From: an uncultured Bacilli bacterium
Lineage (GTDB): Bacteria > Bacillota_I > Bacilli_A > RF39 > UBA660
Length of the DNA: 42,664 bases
Reading direction: 5' to 3'
NCBI GenBank assembly: GCA_944359075.1
Contig: CALVSR010000004.1
Span: 1 to 42,664 of the forward strand
In this document: piece after piece, positions 1-7,873 of the stretch
Position numbering within the stretch: the first letter of the stretch is position 1
Layout: each line of letters opens with the position of its first letter
Translations under genes and position numbers: made by a program
The notes under the pieces: generated by a model
The model's database searches: none
The model's input: only the letters and a program-made list of their open reading frames with translations
What the model was told of the DNA's origin: nothing

Positions 1-2
1 TT

Positions 3-53
3 AAGCTACTAAATACAAATGATATCGCAAAATTATTAGAAAAAAACACATGA
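3..53 (+). CDS. C-terminal tail of an upstream gene (partial)
   Basis: An open frame enters from the left edge and ends at TGA 51-53, giving sixteen residues (KLLNTNDIAKLLEKNT). The composition suits a helical C-terminus. The product cannot be identified. No clear terminator follows it before the promoter at 96. Confidence 0.4.
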   Translation, partial: KLLNTNDIAKLLEKNT

Positions 54-95
54 TTAAAATTTCATGCGTTTATCCTGCTATTTTAGTAAAAAGAG

Positions 96-124
96 TTGAA
101 AAATAGTCATAACTGTGTTATAAT
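96..124 (+). promoter_or_regulatory. Sigma-A promoter for the T-box/dut/metG unit
   Basis: TTGAAA (96-101), a 17-bp spacer and TATAAT (119-124), preceded by TGT as an extended -10. This is one of the best promoter matches in the window and would start the T-box leader near 131. Confidence 0.8.
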
Positions 125-130
125 CTGTTT

Positions 131-350
131 TATAAATGTTTTGAAGGAAAGAGTTATTGGAAATCTATTGCAGAGAGTCTAGTTAGGTGAAAGTAGATAT
201 AGAGGAACAATAATAGATGGTTCTGGAACTGATAAATCGATATTAGGTTTATACGTTACTCGCGTTAAGAGATTAAGTGTATAAGTTTTACTTATAAATT
301 AAGGTGGTACCGCGATGATTCGTCCTTATGGATGAATCATCTTTTTTTTT
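131..350 (+). ncRNA. T-box riboswitch leader with terminator
   Basis: The T-box core AAGGTGGTACCGCG lies at 301-314. It is followed by a 12-bp terminator hairpin (314-325 with 330-341, one G-U pair) and a T run at 342-350. Upstream an AGAGAG motif (173-178) and a GTTAGGTGAAAG segment look like the AG bulge and distal loop of Stem I. The T-box loop UGGU fits a tRNA with discriminator A. I could not place the specifier codon; Met is expected from metG downstream but not proven. Uncharged tRNA binding should favour readthrough into dut-metG. Confidence 0.85.
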
Positions 351-376
351 AGAATTTTTGGAAGGTGGTAGAATTT

Positions 377-865
377 ATGGCAAGGTATTTTGAAAAAATC
401 AGTTTTGATCAATTTAAAAAAGATATATGTAATGATATAAAGTTATATGAATCTTATCATATTCCAAAAAGAAATACAAAGGAAAGTGCTGGTTATGATT
501 TTGAATCCGTTATTGATTTTATATTGAAACCTAACGAGATTAAAAGAATTCCTACTGGAATTAAGGTAAATATGAATCGTGGAGAGGTTTTATTTGTTGT
601 AGTAAGAAGTAGTCAGGGTTTTAAATATAATGTTCGAATGTGTAATCAAGTTGGTGTGATTGATAAAGATTATTATAATAATTCTGAAAATGAAGGGCAT
701 ATGTGGATTCAGCTAGAAAATCATGGAAAAAGCGATTATATTGTTTCAAAAGGAGACAAGATTTGTCAGGGTATCTTTGTATCATTTTTAACAGTGGATG
801 ATGAAGAGAAAATAGAAAATGTTAGAACTAGTGGAATTGGTTCTACGGATAGAAAGGATGATTAA
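377..865 (+). CDS. dut: dUTP diphosphatase (dUTPase)
   Basis: Trimeric-type dUTPase, which hydrolyses dUTP to dUMP and pyrophosphate and keeps uracil out of DNA. The five family motifs can be followed: AGYD, RSS, GVIDKDYYN, KGDKICQ and a C-terminal SGIGST arm. Motif 5 is slightly divergent from the usual RGxGGFGST. I chose ATG 377 because it has AAGGTGG at 362-368 at good spacing; the GTG at 365 lies inside that Shine-Dalgarno sequence. It gives 162 residues, near the family norm. It lies between the T-box and metG, one base from the metG start, so it should share methionyl-tRNA-type control, which is an odd position for a nucleotide-pool enzyme. Confidence 0.85.
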   Translation: MARYFEKISFDQFKKDICNDIKLYESYHIPKRNTKESAGYDFESVIDFILKPNEIKRIPTGIKVNMNRGEVLFVVVRSSQGFKYNVRMCNQVGVIDKDYYNNSENEGHMWIQLENHGKSDYIVSKGDKICQGIFVSFLTVDDEEKIENVRTSGIGSTDRKDD

Positions 866-866
866 A

Positions 867-2408
867 ATGGAAAAATATTATATTTCAACGGCTATTGCTT
901 ATACTTCAGGAAAACCTCATATTGGAAATACTTATGAAATTGTGTTAGCGGATGCAATTGCCCGTTATAAAAGATTAAAAGGTTTTGATGTTTATTTTCA
1001 AACTGGTACAGATGAACATGGTGAAAAGATTCAGATTAAGGCTGAAGAAAAGGGGCTATCTCCTCAGGAATTTGTAGATGAAGTGGCAACAGAAATCAAA
1101 AGAATTTGGGATGTTATGAACACTAGTTACGATCGTTTTGTGCGTACAACCGATAAACATCATGAGAGAATTGTTCAAAAAATTTTTAAGAAAATGTATG
1201 AGAAGGGGGATATTTATCTAGGTAAATACGAAGGTCTTTACTGTACTCCTTGTGAATCTTTTTTTACAGAAAGTCAATTAGTAGAAGGAAAATGTCCTGA
1301 TTGTGGAAGAGATGTTCAACCTAAGAGCGAAGAGGCATATTTCTTTAGATTATCTAAGTATCAAGATCGATTGATAGAATATATTGAATCTCATCCTGAC
1401 TTTATTAAACCTGAGTCCAGAAAAAATGAAATGATGAATAACTTCATTAAACCTGGCCTTCAAGATTTATGTGTTTCTCGTACTTCTTTTAATTGGGGAA
1501 TTCCAGTCGATTTTGATTCTAAACATGTTGTTTATGTCTGGTTAGATGCGCTTACGAACTACATTACGAATATTGGTTATGATCCAGATGGGAGTAGTGA
1601 AGAATTTGAAAAATATTGGCCAGCGGATTTACATTTAATTGGTAAAGATATTATCCGTTTTCATACTATTTATTGGCCTTGTTTCTTGATGAGTTTAGAT
1701 TTACCACTTCCTAAACAAGTTTTTGGTCATCCTTGGTTATTGGTAGGAGATGGCAAGATGAGTAAATCGAAAGGTAATGTGATTTATGCAGATGATTTAG
1801 TAGATACTTTTGGTGTAGATGCTGTTCGTTATTATGTACTTCACGAGATTCCTTATCAACAAGATGGAAGTTTAACTTATGAATTATTAATTGAAAGAAT
1901 TAATAGTGATTTAGCTAATGTGTTAGGTAACTTAGTAAATCGTACTATTTCAATGGTAAATAAATATTTTGATGGTACTGTTAATAATAAAAATGTTACT
2001 GAAAGTTATGATAGAGAACTTATTTCAATGATTAATGATTTAGAGGCTAAAGTTGAAAAGAAAATGGCTACTTTAGAAATTGGTGCATCGTTAGATGAAA
2101 TCTTTGAGGTATTAAGAAGAAGTAATAAATATATCGATGAAGCTACTCCTTGGGTATTAGCTAAAGATGAAACTCAAAAAGATAGATTAGAAACTGTTTT
2201 ATATAATTTACTTGAATCAATTCGTGTATGTGGTATTTTCTTAAGTCCATATTTAACTGAGACAAGTGAAAAGATTAAAGCTCAAATTAATAATTCTAAA
2301 GAGGATAGAGTCTATTTAGAAGATAATTCTTATACGGTAGGTACACCAGAAGCTTTATTTATGAGAATAGATAAGGATAAAAAGTTAGAAGAATTAAGTC
2401 AAAATTAA
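867..2408 (+). CDS. metG: Methionyl-tRNA synthetase
   Basis: Class I synthetase charging tRNA-Met. Visible marks are the HIGH-type motif PHIGN near the N-terminus, a four-cysteine zinc knuckle (CTPC...CPDC), the WLDALTNYI region and KMSKSKG. At 513 residues it lacks the C-terminal EMAP-like tRNA-binding domain of the long B. subtilis form. Start is ATG 867, with GAAAGGATG just upstream; an in-frame extension to 819 would run into dut. It is followed by an intrinsic terminator at 2432-2460. tatD lies 1.8 kb downstream, the usual partner, separated by four unknown ORFs. Confidence 0.97.
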   Translation: MEKYYISTAIAYTSGKPHIGNTYEIVLADAIARYKRLKGFDVYFQTGTDEHGEKIQIKAEEKGLSPQEFVDEVATEIKRIWDVMNTSYDRFVRTTDKHHERIVQKIFKKMYEKGDIYLGKYEGLYCTPCESFFTESQLVEGKCPDCGRDVQPKSEEAYFFRLSKYQDRLIEYIESHPDFIKPESRKNEMMNNFIKPGLQDLCVSRTSFNWGIPVDFDSKHVVYVWLDALTNYITNIGYDPDGSSEEFEKYWPADLHLIGKDIIRFHTIYWPCFLMSLDLPLPKQVFGHPWLLVGDGKMSKSKGNVIYADDLVDTFGVDAVRYYVLHEIPYQQDGSLTYELLIERINSDLANVLGNLVNRTISMVNKYFDGTVNNKNVTESYDRELISMINDLEAKVEKKMATLEIGASLDEIFEVLRRSNKYIDEATPWVLAKDETQKDRLETVLYNLLESIRVCGIFLSPYLTETSEKIKAQINNSKEDRVYLEDNSYTVGTPEALFMRIDKDKKLEELSQN

Positions 2409-2431
2409 TAATAAAAACTTATGTCAAATTA

Positions 2432-2460
2432 AGTAGTTCTATATAATGAACTACTTTTTT
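2432..2460 (+). terminator. Intrinsic terminator after metG
   Basis: An 8-bp perfect stem, AGTAGTTC (2432-2439) with GAACTACT (2448-2455), is followed by a T run to 2460. Confidence 0.8.
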
Positions 2461-2462
2461 CA

Positions 2463-2471
2463 TGATATAAT
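2463..2471 (+). promoter_or_regulatory. Extended -10 promoter for the small-ORF cluster
   Basis: TGATATAAT (TGn plus TATAAT at 2466-2471) directly abuts the metG terminator. No good -35 is present at 17 bp. Confidence 0.55.
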
Positions 2472-2499
2472 TTAATTATGATAGTAAGGCGGTGTATTT

Positions 2500-2793
2500 A
2501 TGGAAAAACATGGTAGTGAGAAAAAATGGACAGCAGTAGATGAACTATATATGCATCTTGATAGAGCATCTTGTATTAATTCTAGTTTTAGCGATCTGAT
2601 TAATACCATAAAAAAGTATAATCAGGTTGACATAGAATTAAAACCTATTGGCATTTATTTAAATAATAAAATAGTTGAAATTTATCATTATTACGAAAGA
2701 AAAGGAGTTTCTTATGATAAATCCGGTGTTAATAGATCTATTATTAATTATTTTGTTGAGTTAACTGAACAGGCTCTTAATGCCCTTAATTAA
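2500..2793 (+). CDS. Hypothetical protein, 97 aa (small-ORF cluster, 1 of 4)
   Basis: Not recognised. A soluble, probably helical protein without signal peptide or membrane segment; one cysteine and several Tyr and Asn residues. AAGGCGG precedes ATG 2500 at good spacing and an extended -10 promoter lies 30 bp upstream, so expression is credible. It is first of four consecutive small ORFs, all in the same reading frame, between metG and tatD. Confidence 0.6.
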   Translation: MEKHGSEKKWTAVDELYMHLDRASCINSSFSDLINTIKKYNQVDIELKPIGIYLNNKIVEIYHYYERKGVSYDKSGVNRSIINYFVELTEQALNALN

Positions 2794-2808
2794 TATATTT
2801 GATCTCAT

Positions 2809-3297
2809 ATGGGAACAATTAATATTATTAGAGGATTAGGAAATAAATCACTTGGAAACAAATATTTAGAGCAATATAATGATATATGTAATCAAATTTT
2901 AAATTTTTCTATTGAAAAAGATGTAGTAAAAGCTATTAATTCATCTATTGATGTTTATATGTCTGAAGAATGGTATAATGGTGAAATTAATAGAGATGTA
3001 GATTTTTATAATAAGGAATTAAGTCAATTAGGTATTAATAATAAGGTTGAGTATCGTAATGAAAAAAAGCCTACTTCTGATACTAAAAAATGTTCAGAAC
3101 AGAATATTATGCAAGTTAGTGATGCATTAAACCAAACAGGAGAAGAATCAAAATCTGTTTCTGAAATCATACAGAATTTATCTACTATGGGAGAAGTTTC
3201 ACCTGAAATAATTGTTGAACTTGAAAAATTATTAGGTAATGTAAATTATTCTGATACTAGTGATAGTTTGGATTTAGAAAAAGGTTCTAAAAAATAA
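2809..3297 (+). CDS. Hypothetical protein, 162 aa (small-ORF cluster, 2 of 4)
   Basis: Not recognised. The N-terminal half looks helical; the C-terminal half is polar and rich in Ser, Glu and Asn, ending in a charged tail (LEKGSKK). There is no convincing Shine-Dalgarno sequence before ATG 2809, which lies 15 bases after the previous stop, so translation may depend on coupling. It is in the same frame as its neighbours, but TAA and TGA stops separate it from the first ORF and four stops separate it from the third, so it is not a simple broken fusion. Confidence 0.5.
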   Translation: MGTINIIRGLGNKSLGNKYLEQYNDICNQILNFSIEKDVVKAINSSIDVYMSEEWYNGEINRDVDFYNKELSQLGINNKVEYRNEKKPTSDTKKCSEQNIMQVSDALNQTGEESKSVSEIIQNLSTMGEVSPEIIVELEKLLGNVNYSDTSDSLDLEKGSKK

Positions 3298-3318
3298 TGG
3301 TAGTAGTAGGGTGTTTTT

Positions 3319-3813
3319 ATGGAAAAAGGATTTGATAATAAAAAATATATTAAAGTTCAGAGTGAAAAAATAAAAGAGAGATTTAAATTATTTGATAAGC
3401 TATATTTAGAAGTTGGTGGTAAATTATTTTATGATAGAATGAATCAAAATTTTGATAATCGTGGTGTCTATGATAATTACATAGATTATGGTATAGTGAA
3501 TGGTGAGCTTGAAAACTTAAACTTAACTAATGCAACTAGTAGTGATATTAATAAATTCTTTAAAACATTAAGTTCTATTTATAGAGATAAAATGCTGGTG
3601 ATAAAAGACTGTTATAAAGATAATTCAAATGCTGGCGATAATCAGGTTAGAGTTACTGTTGGTTATCAAATAGATCAACTATATGGAATTTTAAATTATG
3701 TAAATGACAATTATGAGATGATTATTAAAAATTTAGATGACAAAATTAGTAATAGTTCTTTTGTTTTTGATTTTATATGTGATTTAAGAGATTTTAATGT
3801 AGATCAAATTTAA
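3319..3813 (+). CDS. Hypothetical protein, 164 aa (small-ORF cluster, 3 of 4)
   Basis: Not recognised. A Lys/Asp/Asn-rich, mostly helical-looking soluble protein without a signal or membrane segment. A weak GTAGGGTG ribosome site precedes ATG 3319. Its MEK start with nearby Lys pairs resembles the first ORF of the cluster, but I see no clear homology. Confidence 0.5.
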   Translation: MEKGFDNKKYIKVQSEKIKERFKLFDKLYLEVGGKLFYDRMNQNFDNRGVYDNYIDYGIVNGELENLNLTNATSSDINKFFKTLSSIYRDKMLVIKDCYKDNSNAGDNQVRVTVGYQIDQLYGILNYVNDNYEMIIKNLDDKISNSSFVFDFICDLRDFNVDQI

Positions 3814-3843
3814 AATGATAAAATCAGAAATAATCCACAATTA

Positions 3844-4107
3844 ATGTCAGGAATTCAATTGTTACAGTTTTTAACAAAAGAAGTAATTGAGAAGTTTAAC
3901 TATCATTTTGTAATTTCACGTATATGTGATTTGACTGAACAAGAATTAAATAATGTTATTTTTGTAGATGGTTATGGTAATTTAAGTTTTAAAGATTATT
4001 TGCTTAATATGGTATTACCTAATATGGATGGACATCAAGAAATTTTTAGAGATGGAAATAAAATCTATGTTGGTGATATTATTGCAAATTATAAAAGGAA
4101 TATGTAG
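3844..4107 (+). CDS. Hypothetical protein, 87 aa (small-ORF cluster, 4 of 4)
   Basis: Not recognised. ATG 3844 has no Shine-Dalgarno sequence. The frame is the same as the preceding ORF and there is no further stop between that ORF's TAA (3811-3813) and this ATG, so a nonsense-split gene 3319-4107 is possible. Alternatively a nine-codon ORF starting at ATG 3815 ends in TAA overlapping this ATG (TAATG), which could couple translation. Confidence 0.4.
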   Translation: MSGIQLLQFLTKEVIEKFNYHFVISRICDLTEQELNNVIFVDGYGNLSFKDYLLNMVLPNMDGHQEIFRDGNKIYVGDIIANYKRNM

Positions 4108-4175
4108 AATAATGATGAAAACATATATAATTAGTATTTTTATTTGAAAATAATATTATTTTATGGAGTGATTTT

Positions 4176-4940
4176 ATGTTTATAGATACACATTTGCATA
4201 TAGGTAATGATTTTGGATTTAATCCTGATTTATATATTAATAATGCAAATAATGCAGGAGTTAATTTGTTGATAGCATCTTTTTGTGAGAAAGATGATAT
4301 TCTGTTATCCACTAAATTTGTGGAAAAATATGATTGTTTGTATGCAAGTATAGGGTATCATCCAGAAGTTGCTAACAATATTGTGGAAAAAGATTACGAA
4401 TTATTAGAAAATTTGGTAAAAAACAATCCTAAAATTGTAGCAATTGGGGAAATCGGGCTTGATTATTATTGGAATAAAGACAATAAAGAAAAACAAAGAC
4501 AAGTATTTCGCAAACAATTAGAAATTGCAGAAAGACTCAATATTCCAGTAGTTATTCATAGCCGTGATTCGATAGGAGAAACGTATGAGATATTAAGTGA
4601 ATATCATGTACGAGGGGTGATCCATTGCTTCAGTGGAAGTTTAGAAATGGCTAAAAAATTTATTGATCTAGGCTTTCTTTTGGGAATAGGTGGGGTTGTT
4701 ACTTTTAAAAATAGTAAACTTTATCAAGTAGTAGAGAAAGTTCCTTTAGAATCTATTGTTTTAGAAACGGATAGCCCTTATCTTTCACCGGAACCTAATC
4801 GTGGTAGAGTAAATGAATCTAGTAATATTCCGCTTATAGCAGCTAAGATAGCATCTATTCAAAATATTTCATTGGAAAAAGTAGCTAAGGTAACTACTGA
4901 AAATGCAATTAGTCTGTTTGACTTGCATAATAGAATGTGA
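4176..4940 (+). CDS. tatD: TatD family metal-dependent DNase
   Basis: YabD/TatD hydrolase, a TIM-barrel metalloenzyme with 3'-5' exonuclease activity in characterised members. Metal-ligand motifs are in order: FIDTHLH at the N-terminus, EIGLDYYW, VIHSRDS, HCFSG and ETDSPYLSPEP. 254 residues is the normal length. GGAGTG lies 7 bases before ATG 4176. Its place after metG and before a 3D-domain gene matches B. subtilis yabD-yabE. Ribonuclease M5 (rnmV), usually between tatD and ksgA, is absent. Confidence 0.93.
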   Translation: MFIDTHLHIGNDFGFNPDLYINNANNAGVNLLIASFCEKDDILLSTKFVEKYDCLYASIGYHPEVANNIVEKDYELLENLVKNNPKIVAIGEIGLDYYWNKDNKEKQRQVFRKQLEIAERLNIPVVIHSRDSIGETYEILSEYHVRGVIHCFSGSLEMAKKFIDLGFLLGIGGVVTFKNSKLYQVVEKVPLESIVLETDSPYLSPEPNRGRVNESSNIPLIAAKIASIQNISLEKVAKVTTENAISLFDLHNRM

Positions 4941-4988
4941 TATATTTAACCTATATAATAGCTAGAGAATAAAAGTAGGTGCTGGATT

Positions 4989-5588
4989 ATGAACAAACAT
5001 ACTCACAAATTTTATAAAGTGATGTTGTATCGTTTTTTATTGGTTATTACTATTTTTACTTTCTTGTATGTTATGGCGTCTAATACTACTCATAAGACTA
5101 ATAATATTAGTAATATTAATGGTGTAAAATCGATTGAAGCTATTCATATTATTACTAAATATGATAATAGAAATCAGACTCTTGCTGTTAGAGAAGTTGC
5201 CAACATGCAAGAAGCAATGTTATATGGTCCTGATATGCCTATTTCTTTTATTGGTCAAATGACTGCTTACAATCCGGTTTGTGAAGGTTGTACAGGAAAG
5301 GTAGCTTGTCCACCTAGACAAGATGTTCGTAATGGAAATATTTATTTTGATGATAATACTTATGGGACAGTTAGAATTTTAGCGGCTGATCCAGCGATTC
5401 CTTGTGGTACTATTGTTCAGGTTACGAATGTTAGTTTTTCTAATGATCCAATTATTGGTATTGTGTTAGATAGGGGAGGTGCTATTAAAGGTAACATCAT
5501 GGATTTTTTGGTAACTGAAACCGATGATATGAATGTTATTGGGAGACAAAGAAATGTTCGATATGAGGTTTTAAGATGGGGTTGGTAG
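4989..5588 (+). CDS. 3D-domain cell-wall protein (YabE-like, short)
   Basis: A membrane-anchored exported protein of 199 residues. An N-terminal hydrophobic segment (about residues 13-30) is followed by a linker and a C-terminal 3D domain, seen as MTAYNP near 90, GTVRILAADPAIPCGT, and VLDRGGAIKGNIMDF with its conserved aspartates. 3D domains have the MltA-like double-psi barrel fold of lytic transglycosylases and occur in Rpf/Sps-type wall-remodelling proteins. The DUF348 and G5 domains of B. subtilis YabE are missing, so this is a reduced form. It contains three close cysteines (CEGCTGKVAC), perhaps a disulfide or metal site. Confidence 0.8.
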   Translation: MNKHTHKFYKVMLYRFLLVITIFTFLYVMASNTTHKTNNISNINGVKSIEAIHIITKYDNRNQTLAVREVANMQEAMLYGPDMPISFIGQMTAYNPVCEGCTGKVACPPRQDVRNGNIYFDDNTYGTVRILAADPAIPCGTIVQVTNVSFSNDPIIGIVLDRGGAIKGNIMDFLVTETDDMNVIGRQRNVRYEVLRWGW

Positions 5589-5603
5589 TTAGGAGATGGA
5601 GAA

Positions 5604-6227
5604 ATGAATGTTCAAATGAATTCTAGTCAGCAAAAATATTCTCGTAGTCACTATTGGATATATCTACTCATATTTACTACCCTTTTATTTTTTTGTGTTT
5701 TCGGAATTACTTATTCTGTATATTATGGAGAAGGTAATGATGATAACATAATAGATACTAGTCAAATCATTTTTACTTATTCTGATGTTGGGCAAGCAGG
5801 AAACGGAATTCTATTGGAAGATGCTGTTCCTATTTCTGATGAATTAGGAAAAATGATGGTTGGAACTCATCAATATTTTGATTTCTCTGTAACAGCATCT
5901 ACTAAAAATGCAAACCTTTTGTATAAAATATTAATTCATAAAGATCAAAATTCTACATTAAATGATGAAAATGTTCGTCTTTATTTAACTCAATTAATGG
6001 GAAGTTATGAAGAAGAAAAAGTTCTTATTCCATTTTCTGAGTTAGAAACGGAGACCATTCATAATAAAGATTATTATGTTCTTTATGAGAAAAAATTAGG
6101 TAAAGATTTAAATAATTATAGTGATTCTTATCGTTTAAGAATGTGGATTAAAGAAGATGCTAAAGATTATGAAGAACAATATTTTTCTATTAAAATTGAT
6201 GTTTATGCTTATCAAGTAGAGGGGTAG
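5604..6227 (+). CDS. TasA/camelysin-like secreted protein A
   Basis: A 207-residue protein with a hydrophobic signal segment (about 18-37) ending GITYSVYYGEG, which resembles SipW-dependent signal peptides. The mature part is beta-rich: SQIIFTYSD, a GNGI.LEDAVPISD block, YFDFSVTAST and RLRMWIKED. It is clearly paralogous to the next gene, and a SipW-type peptidase follows, so substrate and peptidase are probably paired as in tapA-sipW-tasA of B. subtilis. A role in surface fibres or matrix is an inference. AGGAGA precedes the ATG, 15 bases after the 3D-domain gene. Confidence 0.7.
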   Translation: MNVQMNSSQQKYSRSHYWIYLLIFTTLLFFCVFGITYSVYYGEGNDDNIIDTSQIIFTYSDVGQAGNGILLEDAVPISDELGKMMVGTHQYFDFSVTASTKNANLLYKILIHKDQNSTLNDENVRLYLTQLMGSYEEEKVLIPFSELETETIHNKDYYVLYEKKLGKDLNNYSDSYRLRMWIKEDAKDYEEQYFSIKIDVYAYQVEG

Positions 6228-6236
6228 TGATTTTAG

Positions 6237-6872
6237 ATGAAGCAATCCAAGATAAATATTATGGCTATTATTTTATTGTTTTTGTCTTTGATTTTTCTTT
6301 TTGGAGGAATCAGTTATGCTATTTTTGATTATTTTGGGGAAGGGATGACTAATAATGTAATTCAGACTGGTAGAATTGTCTTTTCCTATTCCGATGCTGA
6401 TAATGGTGGGAATGGGATTTATATTGAAAACGCAATTCCTATTTCAGATGACGTTGGTAAAGTTTTATCTGGCGATGGGGAATATTTTGATTTTACTATA
6501 TCTGCATCCACTACTAAAAGTAATCTTGCTTATGAGGTGGCCATTCAGAAAGATGAGCATTCTACGCTGCCAGATGATTGGGTAAAAATCTATTTAACTA
6601 CTTTTGAGGGCAATCAAGAAAATCCAACTACTATTACTTCTAGCGAAAATGGAATTCTTACTTATCATGAATTAGAAAATACTACAAATGATCTTTTAAC
6701 AGGAAAAACAATTTATTATGGGACCGTTCAAGCTGGAGAAGTTTCTTATGGAAAAAAATTTAGGCTTAGAATGTGGGTAAAAGAGCCTAATGAACAAAAT
6801 TTTGATTATAGTATTTTAAATGATAAATATTTTTCTTTAAAAGTGAATGTTGCTGCATCAGGCACTTACTAA
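6237..6872 (+). CDS. TasA/camelysin-like secreted protein B
   Basis: A 211-residue paralogue of the preceding gene, nine bases downstream, evidently a tandem duplication. The signal segment (about 8-30) ends GGISYAIFDYFGEG, closer to the classic SipW pattern. Shared blocks are I.TG.IVFSYSD, GNGIYIENAIPISDD.GK, YFDFTISAST, LRMWVKE and YFSLKV. It contains no cysteine. A hairpin terminator follows, so it may be made in excess over the peptidase, as expected for a structural secreted protein. Confidence 0.72.
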   Translation: MKQSKINIMAIILLFLSLIFLFGGISYAIFDYFGEGMTNNVIQTGRIVFSYSDADNGGNGIYIENAIPISDDVGKVLSGDGEYFDFTISASTTKSNLAYEVAIQKDEHSTLPDDWVKIYLTTFEGNQENPTTITSSENGILTYHELENTTNDLLTGKTIYYGTVQAGEVSYGKKFRLRMWVKEPNEQNFDYSILNDKYFSLKVNVAASGTY

Positions 6873-6884
6873 TTTTTGGCTGTC

Positions 6885-6915
6885 AAGAAAAACTTTGGTT
6901 TTTCTTATTTTATTT
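6885..6915 (+). terminator. Terminator between the TasA-like pair and sipW
   Basis: A 9-bp perfect stem, AAGAAAAAC (6885-6893) with GTTTTTCTT (6898-6906), loop TTTG, then T-rich DNA. Partial termination here would set the ratio of secreted proteins to the peptidase. Confidence 0.6.
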
Positions 6916-6980
6916 ACTTCCTTTTTTTTATGTGATATTATTATTTTAATAATAATAAAGAATAGGAATCGGGTGATAAA

Positions 6981-7862
6981 GTGGATTTGGCTAAAAAAAT
7001 TTTTCATTTTTTATCGTCTATCTTTTTCTATTCCATTCTTTTGATTTTAGGAATTGCTTTATTGATGTTTATTGCTTCTTTTATAGATCAAAAAATTTCT
7101 CTTCGAAATGGTCAAAATCGTTCTCCTTTATTTGGTGCTTATGTCATTATTAGTGAAAGTATGGTGCCTCATATTAATGTTTATGATGCTGTTGTTACTG
7201 TAAGGGTAGATGAAAATAGTATTCAGGTAGATGATATTATTACTTTTTTATCCAAGGAAATAGAAACAGCGGGGACACCTATTACTCATCGTGTGATTGG
7301 TATTGTTTATGAAGACGATACTAAGCAAAAAATTATTGGTTTTAGAACTAAGGGGGACCATAATAATACAGCAGATTTTGCCTTAATTGCCCCTAATGAA
7401 GTAATTGGAAAAGTTTTTTTAAGAATTCCGATGATTGGATATTTGCAAACGATTATGACCAAGCCTATTGGCTGGTTATTGATTGTAGTAATTCCTTGCT
7501 TGCTCATTATTGGGAGTGATATTTTAAAACTTATTAAAAACACCAGACAAAAAGATATAGAAGAAAGGCAATCCACTGAATCTCCAATTTCTGACGATAG
7601 TTTTGCAAAGTTGTCAAAAGAAAATCCTATACCACCCATACCATCTGTTTCTATAACAGAAGGACAAGTAGAACCTATAAACTCGGCTACATTTGTTTCT
7701 AATTCTACTCAACAGAATGAATTTGATGAAAATCCGTCATCTAATACCAATCCTATGGAAACTAAAGAACAATCTACTTCCAATACTACGATTAATAGTG
7801 AAACTTCATCGCAATCTTCATCTGACACTAACCATTTATCAGATTCAGATCAAATTATTTAG
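6981..7862 (+). CDS. sipW: SipW-type signal peptidase I
   Basis: ER/archaeal-type signal peptidase. Catalytic Ser60 lies in ISESM and the general base is His103 in THRVIGI, in place of the bacterial lysine; GDHNNTAD and GKVFLRIPMIGYL complete the fold. Membrane spans are about 12-34 and 163-180. The start is GTG 6981 after GGGTG. After the second span there is a tail of about 100 residues, very rich in Ser, Thr, Asn and Gln and predicted disordered, which should be cytoplasmic. B. subtilis SipW also has a C-terminal region with a reported regulatory role in biofilm; whether this tail does the same is unknown. Likely substrates are the two proteins just upstream. Confidence 0.88.
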   Translation: MDLAKKIFHFLSSIFFYSILLILGIALLMFIASFIDQKISLRNGQNRSPLFGAYVIISESMVPHINVYDAVVTVRVDENSIQVDDIITFLSKEIETAGTPITHRVIGIVYEDDTKQKIIGFRTKGDHNNTADFALIAPNEVIGKVFLRIPMIGYLQTIMTKPIGWLLIVVIPCLLIIGSDILKLIKNTRQKDIEERQSTESPISDDSFAKLSKENPIPPIPSVSITEGQVEPINSATFVSNSTQQNEFDENPSSNTNPMETKEQSTSNTTINSETSSQSSSDTNHLSDSDQII

Positions 7863-7873
7863 GAGGAACTTTT

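Noticed and set aside
7307-7639. Minus-strand ORF inside sipW
   Set aside because: Shadow; the plus strand encodes the catalytic His and the second membrane span there.
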